Positions 32,984-41,790 of a stretch of 60,459 bases of DNA are shown here, piece after piece. Numbering within the stretch: position 1 is the stretch's first letter; each line of letters begins with the position of its first letter. Location of the stretch: positions 1-60,459 of the forward strand of contig JAZNXS010000028.1 of the NCBI GenBank assembly GCA_045594025.1, given 5' to 3'. Under the pieces are notes generated by a model. The model had not been told where the DNA came from. It searched no databases and worked only from the letters and a program-made list of their open reading frames with translations. Both the position numbers and the translations under genes were made by a program. Origin of the DNA: Scatosoma sp045594025. Its GTDB lineage: Bacteria > Bacillota > Clostridia > Christensenellales > Borkfalkiaceae.

Positions 32984-34204
32984 TTATTTAAGAAGCTTCG
33001 TGATAACACCGGAACCTACCGTTCTGCCGCCTTCACGGATAGCGAAACGAAGACCTTCTTCGAGTGCTACGGGCTTAATAAGTTCAACTTTCATTTCGAT
33101 GTTGTCGCCAGGCATAACCATTTCTACGCCTTCGGGAAGCAAAATCTTACCCGTTACGTCCGTCGTACGTACGAAGAACTGAGGACGATAGTTGTTGAAG
33201 AATGCGGTATGACGGCCACCTTCTTCCTTCTTAAGAACGTATACCTGAGCCTGGAATTCCGTACCAGTAGCAACGGAACCGGGCTTAGCGATAACTTGAC
33301 CCTTCTGGATATCCGTTCTGTTGATACCACGAAGAAGCGCACCAACGTTGTCACCAGCCTGAGCTTCGTCAAGGAGCTTGTGGAACATTTCAAGACCGGT
33401 AATCGTCGTCGTCATGGGCTTTTCGATAAGACCAACGATTTCTGCGGGTTCACCAACGTGAGCAACACCACGTTCGATACGGCCGGTAGCAACAGTACCA
33501 CGACCGGAAATCGTGAATACGTCTTCTACAGGGAGAAGGAAAGGCTTGGAATCTTCACGAGCAGGCGTAGGAATATAGCTGTCAACTGCTGCCATAAGTT
33601 CAAGTACGGGAGCAACTGCGGGATCAGCCATGATTTCGTCAGCAGGCTTATCGGAAGAAGCGCATTCAAGAGCCTTCAATGCGGAACCACGAATAACGGG
33701 GATGTCATCGCCAGGGAAGTCGTAGGAGGAAAGAAGGTCTCTGATATCCATTTCTACGAGGTCAAGAAGTTCTTCGTCGTCAACGAGGTCGGTCTTGTTC
33801 ATGAATACTACGATGTAAGGAACGCCTACCTGACGAGCAAGAAGGATGTGTTCACGAGTCTGGGGCATGGGACCGTCAGTAGCTGCGCAAACAAGGATTG
33901 CGCCGTCCATCTGAGCAGCACCGGTGATCATGTTTTTAACATAGTCAGCGTGGCCCGGGCAGTCTACGTGTGCATAGTGACGGGAATCCGTCTGATATTC
34001 TACGTGTGCGGTGTTGATTGTGATACCACGTGCTCTTTCTTCGGGAGCCTTATCGATCTGGTCGTATCTCATCTTTTCTGCGCCGCCGCGAGCTGCCATA
34101 ACCATTGTGATAGCTGCGGTCAAAGTCGTCTTACCGTGGTCAACGTGGCCAATCGTACCAATGTTAACGTGGGGTTTGCTTCTGTCAAATTTAGCTTTAG
34201 CCAT
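32984..34204 (-). CDS. tuf: elongation factor Tu
   Basis: 406 residues. GTPase that brings aminoacyl-tRNA to the ribosome. G1 GHVDHGKTT, switch I RGITINTAHVEYQT, G3 DCPGHADYVKN, G4 MNKTD (usually NKCD), then domains 2 and 3 with the elfamycin-contact region GGRHTAFFNNYRPQFFVRTTDVTG. It is about 10 residues longer than E. coli EF-Tu, mainly by a short insert DKPADEIMADPAVAPVL. CGGAGG before the ATG. Last gene of the str operon, but with its own promoter (34341-34369) and a structured leader. Confidence 0.98.
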   Translation of the reverse strand: MAKAKFDRSKPHVNIGTIGHVDHGKTTLTAAITMVMAARGGAEKMRYDQIDKAPEERARGITINTAHVEYQTDSRHYAHVDCPGHADYVKNMITGAAQMDGAILVCAATDGPMPQTREHILLARQVGVPYIVVFMNKTDLVDDEELLDLVEMDIRDLLSSYDFPGDDIPVIRGSALKALECASSDKPADEIMADPAVAPVLELMAAVDSYIPTPAREDSKPFLLPVEDVFTISGRGTVATGRIERGVAHVGEPAEIVGLIEKPMTTTITGLEMFHKLLDEAQAGDNVGALLRGINRTDIQKGQVIAKPGSVATGTEFQAQVYVLKKEEGGRHTAFFNNYRPQFFVRTTDVTGKILLPEGVEMVMPGDNIEMKVELIKPVALEEGLRFAIREGGRTVGSGVITKLLK

Positions 34205-34245
34205 TTTAAAATCCTCCGATTTTTCTATAATATTTTTTTTATTTT

Positions 34246-34292
34246 AAAAATGATAACCTATCCGTACTCGGACGCAGCTACCTATCATTTTT
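34246..34292 (-). other. stem structure in the tuf leader
   Basis: AAAAATGATA pairs with TATCATTTTT across 27 bases that themselves contain TCCG-AGTA-CGGA. It lies in the leader of about 130 bases between the tuf promoter and the gene. Could be a control element; unknown. Confidence 0.5.
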
Positions 34293-34340
34293 GCAAATGA
34301 TTTATTGGATATAACCATCAATCCAGAATTGGACAACTAT

Positions 34341-34369
34341 ATTATATCTTAATTTCAGCAAATTATCAA
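34341..34369 (-). promoter_or_regulatory. sigma-A promoter of tuf
   Basis: TTGATA (34364-34369), 17 bases, TATAAT (34341-34346). Confidence 0.85.
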
Positions 34370-34416
34370 CCGTTTGAAAGTGTTTTTTCAAAAGTTTTTG
34401 ATAATTTTTCCGCCCT

Positions 34417-34437
34417 CCCCGCCTTTTTCAGGCGGGG
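34417..34437 (-). other. GC-rich hairpin between fusA and tuf
   Basis: CCCCGCCT/AGGCGGGG with a 5-base loop, 10 bases after the fusA stop. No T-run on either strand, so it is unlikely to be a normal terminator; it may slow exonucleases or mark a processing point. Confidence 0.55.
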
Positions 34438-34446
34438 ATTGCAGGT

Positions 34447-36528
34447 TTACGCTTTTTTACCGCGCTTTTCAACGATATCCTTCGAAATGCTGGAAGGAAC
34501 TTCGTTATAATGATCGAACTGCATCGTGAACTGGCCACGGCCCTGCGTTCTCGAACGAAGTTCGGTTGCATAACCGAACATTTCGGAAAGAGGGATTTCT
34601 GCGTCAATGATCTTTGCGCCGTTACGATCGTCCGTACCGAGGATCGTACCGCGACGACCGGAGACGTTACCCATAAGGTCGCCGAAGTAATCTTCGGGGG
34701 TGATGATCTGCACTTTCATGATAGGTTCAAGGAGAACGGGCTGTGCTTTTTCCATACCGTTCTTAAAGCCCATGGAACCTGCGATCTTGAACGCCATTTC
34801 GGACGAGTCGACTTCGTGATACGAACCGTCGTATACGACTACCTTGAAGTCTACCATTTCGTAGCCTGCAAGGAAACCGTTCTTCGCTGCTTCCTGAATA
34901 CCCTTGTCGATTGCAGGGATATATTCCTTGGGAATCGAACCGCCGACCGTTGCATCTTCAAATGCATAGCCTGCGCCGGGTTCTTGAGGGATAAGGCGAA
35001 GTTTACAATGACCGTACTGACCTTTACCACCGGACTGACGCTTGTACATACCTTCTGCTTCCACTTCTCTGCGGAAGGTTTCTCTGTATGCAACCTGAGG
35101 AGCGCCTACGTTTGCTTCTACTTTGAATTCGCGAAGCAGACGGTCTACAATAATATCAAGGTGCAATTCACCCATACCTGCGATGATTGTTTGACCCGTT
35201 TCCTGATCGGTGTACGTCTTGAACGTAGGGTCTTCTTCAGCAAGCTTAATGAGCGCCATGGTCATTTTTTCCTGACCTGCTTTCGTCTTGGGTTCAAGGG
35301 AAAGCTGGATAACGGGTTCGGGGAATACCATCTTTTCAAGAATGATGGGATGCTTTTCATCGCAAAGCGTGTCACCCGTCGTCGTGTACTTCAAACCAAC
35401 GATTGCGCAGATGTCGCCCGAGCAAATTTCGGGGATATCCTTTCTTTCGTTAGCGTGCATTTGAACGAGACGGCCAACTCTTTCCTTCTTTTCCTTCGTG
35501 GAGTTATACACGTAGGAACCTGCGGAAAGAACACCCGAATAAGCACGGAAATATGCAAGCGAACCTACGAAGGGATCGGTTGCAATCTTGAATGCAAGAC
35601 CAGCGAAAGGTTCGTCATCGGACGTCTTTCTAATTTCTTCTTCATCCGTGTTGGGGTTTACGCCCTTAACGTGTTCAACGTCAAGAGGGCTGGGAAGGAA
35701 GTTGATAACCGCGTCGAGAAGGAACTGAACACCCTTGTTCTTATAGGACGAACCGCAAAGCATGGGGATTGCTTCCATTCTCAAACAACGAGTACGAAGA
35801 CCTGCAATGATATCTTCTTCGGAAAGATCCCCTTCTTCAAAGAATTTTTCCATAAGTTCATCGCTTGCGGATGCTGCTTCTTCAACGAGCTTTGCTCTGT
35901 ATTCATTAGCAAGATCCATTAAGTCTTCGGGGATAGGTTCCTTACGGAAATCCTTACCCAAGTCATCATAGTAAACTTCCGCTTCCATTTTAATAAGGTC
36001 GATGATACCCTTGAAGGAATCTTCCTTACCGATGGGAAGTTCGATGGGAACAGGGTTAGCGCCCAATCTTTCGCGAATCATGTTTTCTACGCGGAAGTAG
36101 TCAGCACCGTTGATGTCCATCTTATTAACGTATGCGATACGGGGAACTTTGTAGTTATCAGCCTGTCTCCAAACGGTTTCGGACTGAGGTTCTACACCAC
36201 CCTTTGCACAGAACGTTGCAACAGCACCGTCAAGTACACGCAGGGAACGTTCAACTTCTACCGTGAAGTCAACGTGGCCCGGGGTATCGATGATGTTGAA
36301 ACGATGGCTCTTCCATACACAGGTCGTCGCAGCGGACGTGATCGTGATACCACGTTCCTGTTCCTGCGCCATCCAGTCCATGACAGCCGTACCTTCGTGC
36401 GTATCACCGATCTTGTGGGTTTTACCCGTATAGAACAGGATACGTTCGGTCGTCGTGGTCTTACCTGCGTCAATGTGCGCCATAATACCAAAGTTTCTGG
36501 TATGAAGTAAATCGCATTCTCTAGCCAT
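34447..36528 (-). CDS. fusA: elongation factor G
   Basis: 693 residues, full length. Translocase GTPase. G1 AHIDAGKTTTTERILF, switch I RGITITSAATTC, G3 DTPGHVDFT, G4 NKMDINGAD, and the C-terminal domains with RQSGGKGQYGHCKL and FGYATELRSRTQGRGQFTM are all present. 12 bases after rpsG, in the conserved order rpsL-rpsG-fusA-tuf. Confidence 0.98.
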   Translation of the reverse strand: MARECDLLHTRNFGIMAHIDAGKTTTTERILFYTGKTHKIGDTHEGTAVMDWMAQEQERGITITSAATTCVWKSHRFNIIDTPGHVDFTVEVERSLRVLDGAVATFCAKGGVEPQSETVWRQADNYKVPRIAYVNKMDINGADYFRVENMIRERLGANPVPIELPIGKEDSFKGIIDLIKMEAEVYYDDLGKDFRKEPIPEDLMDLANEYRAKLVEEAASASDELMEKFFEEGDLSEEDIIAGLRTRCLRMEAIPMLCGSSYKNKGVQFLLDAVINFLPSPLDVEHVKGVNPNTDEEEIRKTSDDEPFAGLAFKIATDPFVGSLAYFRAYSGVLSAGSYVYNSTKEKKERVGRLVQMHANERKDIPEICSGDICAIVGLKYTTTGDTLCDEKHPIILEKMVFPEPVIQLSLEPKTKAGQEKMTMALIKLAEEDPTFKTYTDQETGQTIIAGMGELHLDIIVDRLLREFKVEANVGAPQVAYRETFRREVEAEGMYKRQSGGKGQYGHCKLRLIPQEPGAGYAFEDATVGGSIPKEYIPAIDKGIQEAAKNGFLAGYEMVDFKVVVYDGSYHEVDSSEMAFKIAGSMGFKNGMEKAQPVLLEPIMKVQIITPEDYFGDLMGNVSGRRGTILGTDDRNGAKIIDAEIPLSEMFGYATELRSRTQGRGQFTMQFDHYNEVPSSISKDIVEKRGKKA

Positions 36529-36540
36529 ACCTTACCTCTC

Positions 36541-37011
36541 TTAGAATCTGAAATGAGCGAATGCTTTGTTCGCTTCAGCCATTCTATGCGTATCTTCTTT
36601 CTTCTTTACAGAACCGCCCGCATTGTTATATGCGTCCATAAGTTCTGCAGCGAGTCTCGTCGCCATTTCTCTTTCGCTTCTCTTTCTCGTGTTGATAACG
36701 ATCCAACGGATAGCAAGAGTCTGACGTCTTTCAGGTCTGATTTCGATAGGAACCTGATAGTTAGCACCACCTACACGGCGAGCTTTAACTTCTACAACAG
36801 GCATAACGTTTTCCATTGCCTGCTTGAAAACTTCCATGGGGTCCATATTGAGTTTATCACCCATGATCTGGAATGCTTCGTAAACGATTGCCTGCGCCGT
36901 GCCTTTCTTGCCGTCGAGCATGATCTGATTGATCAGCTTCGTTACGACCTTGCTGTTATACATAGGATCGGGCAGAACGTCTCTTTTAGGGACATTACCT
37001 CTTCTAGGCAT
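36541..37011 (-). CDS. rpsG: 30S ribosomal protein S7
   Basis: 156 residues, usual length. Starts MPRRGNVPKRDVLPDPMYNS and carries the conserved KGTAQAIVYEAF, RRVGGANYQVPIEIRPERR and KKKEDTHRMAEANKAFAH stretches. Primary assembly protein of the 30S head; in E. coli it also represses its own operon by binding the rpsL-rpsG spacer. AGGAGG precedes the ATG. The unusually long, structured 272-base spacer before it may be involved in such control. Confidence 0.97.
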   Translation of the reverse strand: MPRRGNVPKRDVLPDPMYNSKVVTKLINQIMLDGKKGTAQAIVYEAFQIMGDKLNMDPMEVFKQAMENVMPVVEVKARRVGGANYQVPIEIRPERRQTLAIRWIVINTRKRSEREMATRLAAELMDAYNNAGGSVKKKEDTHRMAEANKAFAHFRF

Positions 37012-37283
37012 AATTTTAATCCTCCTTTGATAATTTTTGATAAGGGCTTTACCCTTCAGTACAGCTATCGCGCATCCGAACTTGCGGAGTGCGAATCTTC
37101 TGCAACTCTCGTTGCATACTGCCTACTTTTATTCGGGGCTTTTCGAGCAATATTCCGATTACAAGTAGGTCTTTTGCGTTTTGGTTTCCTAAGTCTTAAA
37201 ACGCAACCGACTTTTGGGGAGAATTAGCGCTCCCTGCGCTGTCGAAAGCAAATGTTTTCTTTTTCTTTGGCGTTACCCGTTAA
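37012..37283 (-). promoter_or_regulatory. structured rpsL-rpsG spacer RNA
   Basis: 272 bases without a gene inside the str operon. Hairpins seen: AAGGG/CCCTT (37042-37056), CGCA-TCCG/CGGA-g-TGCG (37071-37093), TGCAAC/GTTGCA (37101-37116), CCTACTT/AAGTAGG (37122-37169), GCGTTTT/AAAACGC (37176-37204), AGCGC/GCGCT (37226-37240). This is dense for a spacer. By analogy with the S7 site of E. coli it may be a translational control RNA; the analogy is inference. Confidence 0.55.
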
Positions 37284-37655
37284 TTACTTAGGGCGCTTTG
37301 CACCGTACTTAGAACGGGACTGCTTACGCTTAGCAACGCCGGCGGTGTCAAGTGCGCCACGGATGATGTGATAACGTACACCGGGCAAGTCCTTAACACG
37401 TCCGCCTCTGATCAAAACGGAGCTGTGCTCCTGAAGGTTGTGACCTTCGCCGGGAATGTAAACCGTACCTTCCTGCTTATTCGTAAGACGTACACGTGCG
37501 ATCTTACGCATAGCGGAGTTAGGCTTCTTAGGAGAAGTCGTGGTAACGGACAAACATACGCCGCGCTTCTGAGGACAGTTGTCAAGAATAGGACTCTTAG
37601 ACTTGTACGTGATACGTTCTCTGCCCTTTTTGATGAGCTGGTTGATAGTAGGCAT
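37284..37655 (-). CDS. rpsL: 30S ribosomal protein S12
   Basis: 123 residues. Decoding-centre protein, first gene of the str operon. Contains TTSPKKPNSAMRKIARVRL and HNLQEHSSVLIRGGRVKDLPGVRYHI. The lysines whose change gives streptomycin resistance in E. coli (K42, K87) are normal here, and the aspartate in RVKDLPG is the residue modified by RimO, encoded at 4.8-6.2 kb. AAGGAGG precedes the ATG. Confidence 0.98.
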   Translation of the reverse strand: MPTINQLIKKGRERITYKSKSPILDNCPQKRGVCLSVTTTSPKKPNSAMRKIARVRLTNKQEGTVYIPGEGHNLQEHSSVLIRGGRVKDLPGVRYHIIRGALDTAGVAKRKQSRSKYGAKRPK

Positions 37656-37696
37656 GTATTTGACCTCCTTGTAAAAATTTTGGAATATATCCCCTC

Positions 37697-37801
37697 GAAA
37701 TTGCCCTTATCGCAATTTCAAAGAAATCGAATTTAGTGGCTGCCGCTTGTCCCAACGCCTCATTTTTTGGCGTTTTTAGGTCAACAGGGCATAGTAAGCC
37801 C
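37697..37801 (-). promoter_or_regulatory. three hairpins in the rpsL leader
   Basis: From the promoter: GGGC/GCCC (37787-37801), AACGCC/GGCGTT (37754-37774), GAAATTGC/GCAATTTC (37697-37719). Leader length about 155 bases. Candidate ribosomal-protein or growth-rate control region. Confidence 0.5.
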
Positions 37802-37818
37802 AAAGCGACAACATGAAC

Positions 37819-37847
37819 ATTTTAGCATTTTAGTTCTGCTTTGTCAA
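37819..37847 (-). promoter_or_regulatory. sigma-A promoter of the str operon
   Basis: TTGACA (37842-37847), 17 bases, TAAAAT (37819-37824). Confidence 0.88.
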
Positions 37848-37890
37848 TCATTTGAACACACTTTTTTATAAACTTTTCCCTTTTTAACGG

Positions 37891-37925
37891 AAAAAACTAC
37901 GCAAACATAGAATTTGCGTAGGTTT
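37891..37925 (-). terminator. terminator of valS
   Basis: AAAACCTACGCAAA ... TTTGCGTAG-TTTTTT on the minus strand: 9-bp core stem (37897-37905 with 37913-37921) and a T-run, 11 bases after the valS stop. Confidence 0.88.
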
Positions 37926-37935
37926 TCCATGGATT

Positions 37936-40557
37936 TTACAGACTTTCAAGCTGTGCAACGCACTTCGCCTTCATGTCCTGATATTTCTTTACTTTTTCAC
38001 GTTCGGCATCTACTAGCTTCGCAGGCGCTTTGGAAACAAAGCTTTCATTATTCAACTTCCCTTCTGCACGTGCAATTTCGCCGTCGATACGTTCAATCTC
38101 TGCCGTTAAACGCGCTTTTTCTTTTTCGATATCGACAAGCTCGCCAAGCGGTACATAAATCTGCGCGATTTCCGTTACCGACGAAACCGTCTTTCCGTCC
38201 ACTGCAGCCGCGCTGTCTACAAAGTTCAACGCACTAGCACCGGAAAGTTTCATGATGCAATCCTTATTCAGCTGAATCAAACGCTTGCTTTCCGTTACGA
38301 TGTTCAGCTCTACCTTTTTCGAAGGAGGGCATTCCGCATCCTTCTTCATAGCACGGACTGCCTTGATAATTTCCATGACGCCTTCAAAAGCTTTCGCTTC
38401 CTTCTTGTACGCCATCTTTGCGTTGTATCTGGGGAAATCCGCCATCATAATGCTACCCTTCGTGTTAGGAAGGTTGGCATAAATTTCTTCCGTAACAAAC
38501 GGAATGAAGGGATGCAACAGCTTCAACGCATTTTCAAGCACGAAGCAAAGCACCGCCAAAGCGTCCGCCTTTCTCCCCTCGTCTTCGCCGTAGAGCGCAG
38601 GCTTGGAAAGCTCGATATACCAATCGCAGAAATCATCCCATACAAAACCCGTTACCAAATCGCTGGCAACGCCGAGCTCGTATTTATTAAGGTTGGTCGT
38701 GGTTTCACGAATACAGTTTTGCAATTTAGAAATAATCCACTTATCAGCAGGCGCAAGCTTTACGTCTGCAATATTAGGAATCTTCTTCCATTCCGTGTTC
38801 ATGAGTACGAAACGAGCCGCATTCCACAGCTTGTTGATGAAGTTACGGCAGGATTCTACCTTTGCATCCGAATAACGAGTATCGTTACCGGGCGCAACCC
38901 CCGTCAAAAGGGACAAACGGAGAGAGTCTGCGCCGTATTTATCAATGATTTCCAAAGGATCGATACCGTTTCCTAAGGATTTACTCATCTTTCTGCCCTG
39001 TTCGTCACGAATGATACCGTGAATAAGTACGTCGTGGAAGGGCACTTTCCCCGTATGTTCTATACCGGAGAAAATCATTCTGGAAACCCAGAAGAAAATG
39101 ATATCGTAACCCGTAACAAGCACGTCGGTAGGATAGAAATACTTATAATCCTCCGTCATTTCAGGATAACCGAGCGTAGAGAACGGCCAAAGCGCGGACG
39201 AGAACCACGTATCCAGTACGTCCTCATCCTGACGGATATGCGCGCTACCGCACTTCGGACATACGGTGGGATCTTCTTTCATACAAATCACTTCGCCGCA
39301 ATCTTGACAGTACCATACGGGAATACGATGCCCCCACCAAAGCTGACGGGAAATACACCAATCGCGAACGTTTTCCATCCAGTTATAATAAATCTTGGAG
39401 AAACGTTCGGGAACGAATTTTACTTTATTTTTCATAACCGCTTGAATTGCGGGCTTTGCAAGCGGTTCCATTTTTACGAACCACTGCTTGGAAACGATGG
39501 GTTCTACCGTAGCATGACAACGATAACAATGCCCTACGTTATGATTGTGCGCCTCAATTTTCACCAAGTTGCCGCTGGCTTCCAAATCCGCAACAATCTT
39601 CTTTCTTGCTACGTATCTATCAAGCCCGTTATAAGCGCCTGCAAGCTCGTTCATCGAGCCGTCGTCGTTCATAACGCGAATGATGGGCAAATTATGACGC
39701 TTACCGACTTCAAAGTCGTTAGGATCGTGCGCAGGCGTAATCTTTACGCAACCCGTACCAAATTCGGGATCTACGTATTCGTCTGCGACAACGGGGATTT
39801 CCCTATCCGTCAAAGGCAATTTCAACGTTTTACCCACGAGCGCCTTATAACGTTCGTCGTCAGGGTGCACCGCGACCGCCGTATCCCCAAGCATCGTTTC
39901 GGGACGAGTCGTAGCCACAATCACCTTTGCACTACCGTCTACCGTGGGATAGCAAAGATGCCAGAAATGTCCGCCCTCTTCCGCGTATTCTACCTCTGCA
40001 TCAGAAAGCGCCGTTTTACAGCAAGGACACCAGTTAATAATTCTGTCCCCTTGATAAATCAAGCCCTTGTTATAGAGGTTTACGAATACTTCACGTACTG
40101 CGCGAGAACACTTTTCATCCATGGTGAATGCCTGACGGGACCAATCGCACGACGTACCCATTTTACGTTGCTGCAACATAATACGGTTGCCGTACTGTTC
40201 CTTCCAATCCCACGCGCGAACGAGGAAACCGTCTCTGCCGATGTCAGCCTTGGTAACCCCCTCCGCTTTCATCTTTTCAACGATTTTAACCTCCGTTGCA
40301 ATCGAAGCGTGGTCACAGCCGGGCAACCAAAGCGCAGCATATCCTTGCATTCTCTTAAAACGAATGAGCGTATCCTGCATCGTCGCGTCCATAGCATGTC
40401 CCATATGCAGCTGCCCTGTAATGTTGGGAGGCGGCATCATAATCGTAAACGGAACTTTATTCGCATCGATTTCCGCGCGGAAATATCCCGACTGTTCCCA
40501 GTCGGCATAAATTCTGTCTTCAAAATCTTTCGGATTGTACGTCTTTTGCATTTCCAT
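37936..40557 (-). CDS. valS: valyl-tRNA synthetase
   Basis: About 873 residues from the ATG at 40557; a TTG four codons upstream (40569) is an alternative, and neither has a strong ribosome-binding site (GGGGA lies 13 bases before the ATG). Class Ia synthetase with HIGH-type PPPNITGQLHMGHA, editing domain with the ATTRPETMLGDTAVAVHP stretch, KMSKS motif GRKMSKSLGNGIDP, an anticodon-binding domain, and the valine-specific C-terminal coiled coil (about 800-873). Zinc-type cysteines WCPCCK and YCQDCGE / CPKCGS are present. No T-box leader is seen before it, only a leader of about 95 bases. Confidence 0.97.
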   Translation of the reverse strand: MEMQKTYNPKDFEDRIYADWEQSGYFRAEIDANKVPFTIMMPPPNITGQLHMGHAMDATMQDTLIRFKRMQGYAALWLPGCDHASIATEVKIVEKMKAEGVTKADIGRDGFLVRAWDWKEQYGNRIMLQQRKMGTSCDWSRQAFTMDEKCSRAVREVFVNLYNKGLIYQGDRIINWCPCCKTALSDAEVEYAEEGGHFWHLCYPTVDGSAKVIVATTRPETMLGDTAVAVHPDDERYKALVGKTLKLPLTDREIPVVADEYVDPEFGTGCVKITPAHDPNDFEVGKRHNLPIIRVMNDDGSMNELAGAYNGLDRYVARKKIVADLEASGNLVKIEAHNHNVGHCYRCHATVEPIVSKQWFVKMEPLAKPAIQAVMKNKVKFVPERFSKIYYNWMENVRDWCISRQLWWGHRIPVWYCQDCGEVICMKEDPTVCPKCGSAHIRQDEDVLDTWFSSALWPFSTLGYPEMTEDYKYFYPTDVLVTGYDIIFFWVSRMIFSGIEHTGKVPFHDVLIHGIIRDEQGRKMSKSLGNGIDPLEIIDKYGADSLRLSLLTGVAPGNDTRYSDAKVESCRNFINKLWNAARFVLMNTEWKKIPNIADVKLAPADKWIISKLQNCIRETTTNLNKYELGVASDLVTGFVWDDFCDWYIELSKPALYGEDEGRKADALAVLCFVLENALKLLHPFIPFVTEEIYANLPNTKGSIMMADFPRYNAKMAYKKEAKAFEGVMEIIKAVRAMKKDAECPPSKKVELNIVTESKRLIQLNKDCIMKLSGASALNFVDSAAAVDGKTVSSVTEIAQIYVPLGELVDIEKEKARLTAEIERIDGEIARAEGKLNNESFVSKAPAKLVDAEREKVKKYQDMKAKCVAQLESL

Positions 40558-40658
40558 AATAATTTTCAATCCCCATTTCGGTTTATTTCTACAACCTTTC
40601 GTTTCATCCTACGCGCACAAAAGGCAATAATTCGCAATTTTAAGTGTATAGCCTATCA

Positions 40659-40687
40659 ATTATAATACGAAAAAATGGAATTGTCAA
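40659..40687 (-). promoter_or_regulatory. sigma-A promoter of valS
   Basis: TTGACA (40682-40687), 17 bases, TATAAT (40659-40664): exact consensus. The -35 box overlaps the -35 box of the promoter on the other strand. Confidence 0.9.
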
Positions 40688-40710
40688 TTATAAATGCCCA
40701 TTCATATAAT
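40681..40710 (+). promoter_or_regulatory. sigma-A-like promoter of the NMT1-type ABC operon
   Basis: TTGTCA (40681-40686), 18 bases, TATAAT (40705-40710). Start near 40717, leaving a leader of about 30 bases. Confidence 0.6.
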
Positions 40711-40747
40711 ATATTATTCCAAAAAAATTTTATTCGGAGAATATGTC

Positions 40748-41764
40748 ATGAACAAATTTAAAAAAGCGCTCTGCGCGATTTTCACCGTGTGCTTTACACT
40801 CTTGCCCTTATCCGCCTGCAAGGATACAGGCGACGGCGTAACCAAACTTCGTATCAATGAAGTTACCCATTCGGTTTTTTACGCTCCCCTTTACCTTGCG
40901 GAATCTTTAGGCTATTTTGAAGAAGAAAACATCGAAATCGAACTCACTAACGGCGGTGGCGCGGATAACGTAATGGCAGCCGTGCTTTCGGGAGATTCCG
41001 ACATCGGCTTTTGCGGTCCCGAAGCGGCTTTATACGTACTTGTAGGCGGCTCGTCCGACGTCCCTACCGTTATCGGTCAACTGACGAAGCGAGACGGTTC
41101 TTTCCTCGTTTCCAGAACTCCTGAACCCGATTTCAAATGGGAAAACTTAAAGGGAAAAGAAATCCTTGCAGGGCGTAAAGGCGGCGTACCTGCTATGACT
41201 TTTGAATACGTATTAAATAACAACGGCTTGACCGACGGCAAAGATTTGACCTTGAATTACGACGTTGCGTTCAATTTAATGGTAAGTGCTTTTGAAGCGG
41301 GCACGGCAGATTATTGCACAATGTTCGACCCCACCGCATACGAGTACGAAGCCGCCGGTAAAGGCTACGTTGTGGCGTCCGTTGGCGAAGCGTCGGGCGA
41401 AGTCCCCTATACCTGCTTTATTGCAAAAAATTCTTGGATTGAGAAAAACGAAAGCGCTGTAAAAGGTTTTCTTCGTGCCGTGACGAAAGCGGTGAAATAC
41501 GTCAATGAAACGCCTGCTGCAACGATCGCCCCCTATCTCACCTCCTATTTCGAAGGCGTTTCCGAAGACTCGCTTGCGGCCTCTGTCGAACGCTACCTTG
41601 CCATCGACGCTTGGCGCAACGAGCTTTCCATGACCGAAGACAGCTTTAACCGTTTGCAGGACATTATTGAAAACGCAGGCGAGCTCAGCCGCCGCGCCAC
41701 CCTCGACGAACTCGTCGAAAACACCTACGCGAAAGCGGTTTACAACGAGGTGTACGGCAAGTAA
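40748..41764 (+). CDS. NMT1/SsuA-like ABC transporter substrate-binding lipoprotein
   Basis: About 338 residues from the ATG at 40748, which has GGAG 8 bases before it; an upstream in-frame start gives an unlikely extra 18 residues. Lipoprotein signal MNKFKKALCAIFTVCF ending in lipobox LSAC. The fold marks of NMT1/THI5/SsuA-type binding proteins are clear: FYAPLYLAESLGYFEEENIEIEL, GGGADNVMAAVLSGDSDIGFCGPEAALY, and KEILAGRKGGVPAMTFEYVL. The family binds sulfonates, nitrate, pyrimidine precursors of thiamine or similar small molecules; ligand not predictable here. First of a three-gene importer operon. Confidence 0.9.
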   Translation: MNKFKKALCAIFTVCFTLLPLSACKDTGDGVTKLRINEVTHSVFYAPLYLAESLGYFEEENIEIELTNGGGADNVMAAVLSGDSDIGFCGPEAALYVLVGGSSDVPTVIGQLTKRDGSFLVSRTPEPDFKWENLKGKEILAGRKGGVPAMTFEYVLNNNGLTDGKDLTLNYDVAFNLMVSAFEAGTADYCTMFDPTAYEYEAAGKGYVVASVGEASGEVPYTCFIAKNSWIEKNESAVKGFLRAVTKAVKYVNETPAATIAPYLTSYFEGVSEDSLAASVERYLAIDAWRNELSMTEDSFNRLQDIIENAGELSRRATLDELVENTYAKAVYNEVYGK

Positions 41765-41790
41765 AATTACACATCAAGGAATTTACGCAA

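Noticed and set aside
40558..40660. T-box riboswitch before valS
   Set aside because: The leader is only about 95 bases and has no T-box sequence or specifier-type stem, nor a terminator-antiterminator pair.
39019..40665. 548-codon open frame on the plus strand opposite valS
   Set aside because: It lies wholly on the reverse complement of a complete ValS and its protein has no recognisable motifs; such frames arise from codon bias. The same holds for 34510-35922 opposite fusA, 33209-34300 opposite tuf and 8095-8844 opposite ftsK.
40711..40747. TPP riboswitch before the NMT1-type importer
   Set aside because: The leader is about 30 bases, too short for a THI box, so a thiamine-precursor role could not be supported this way.
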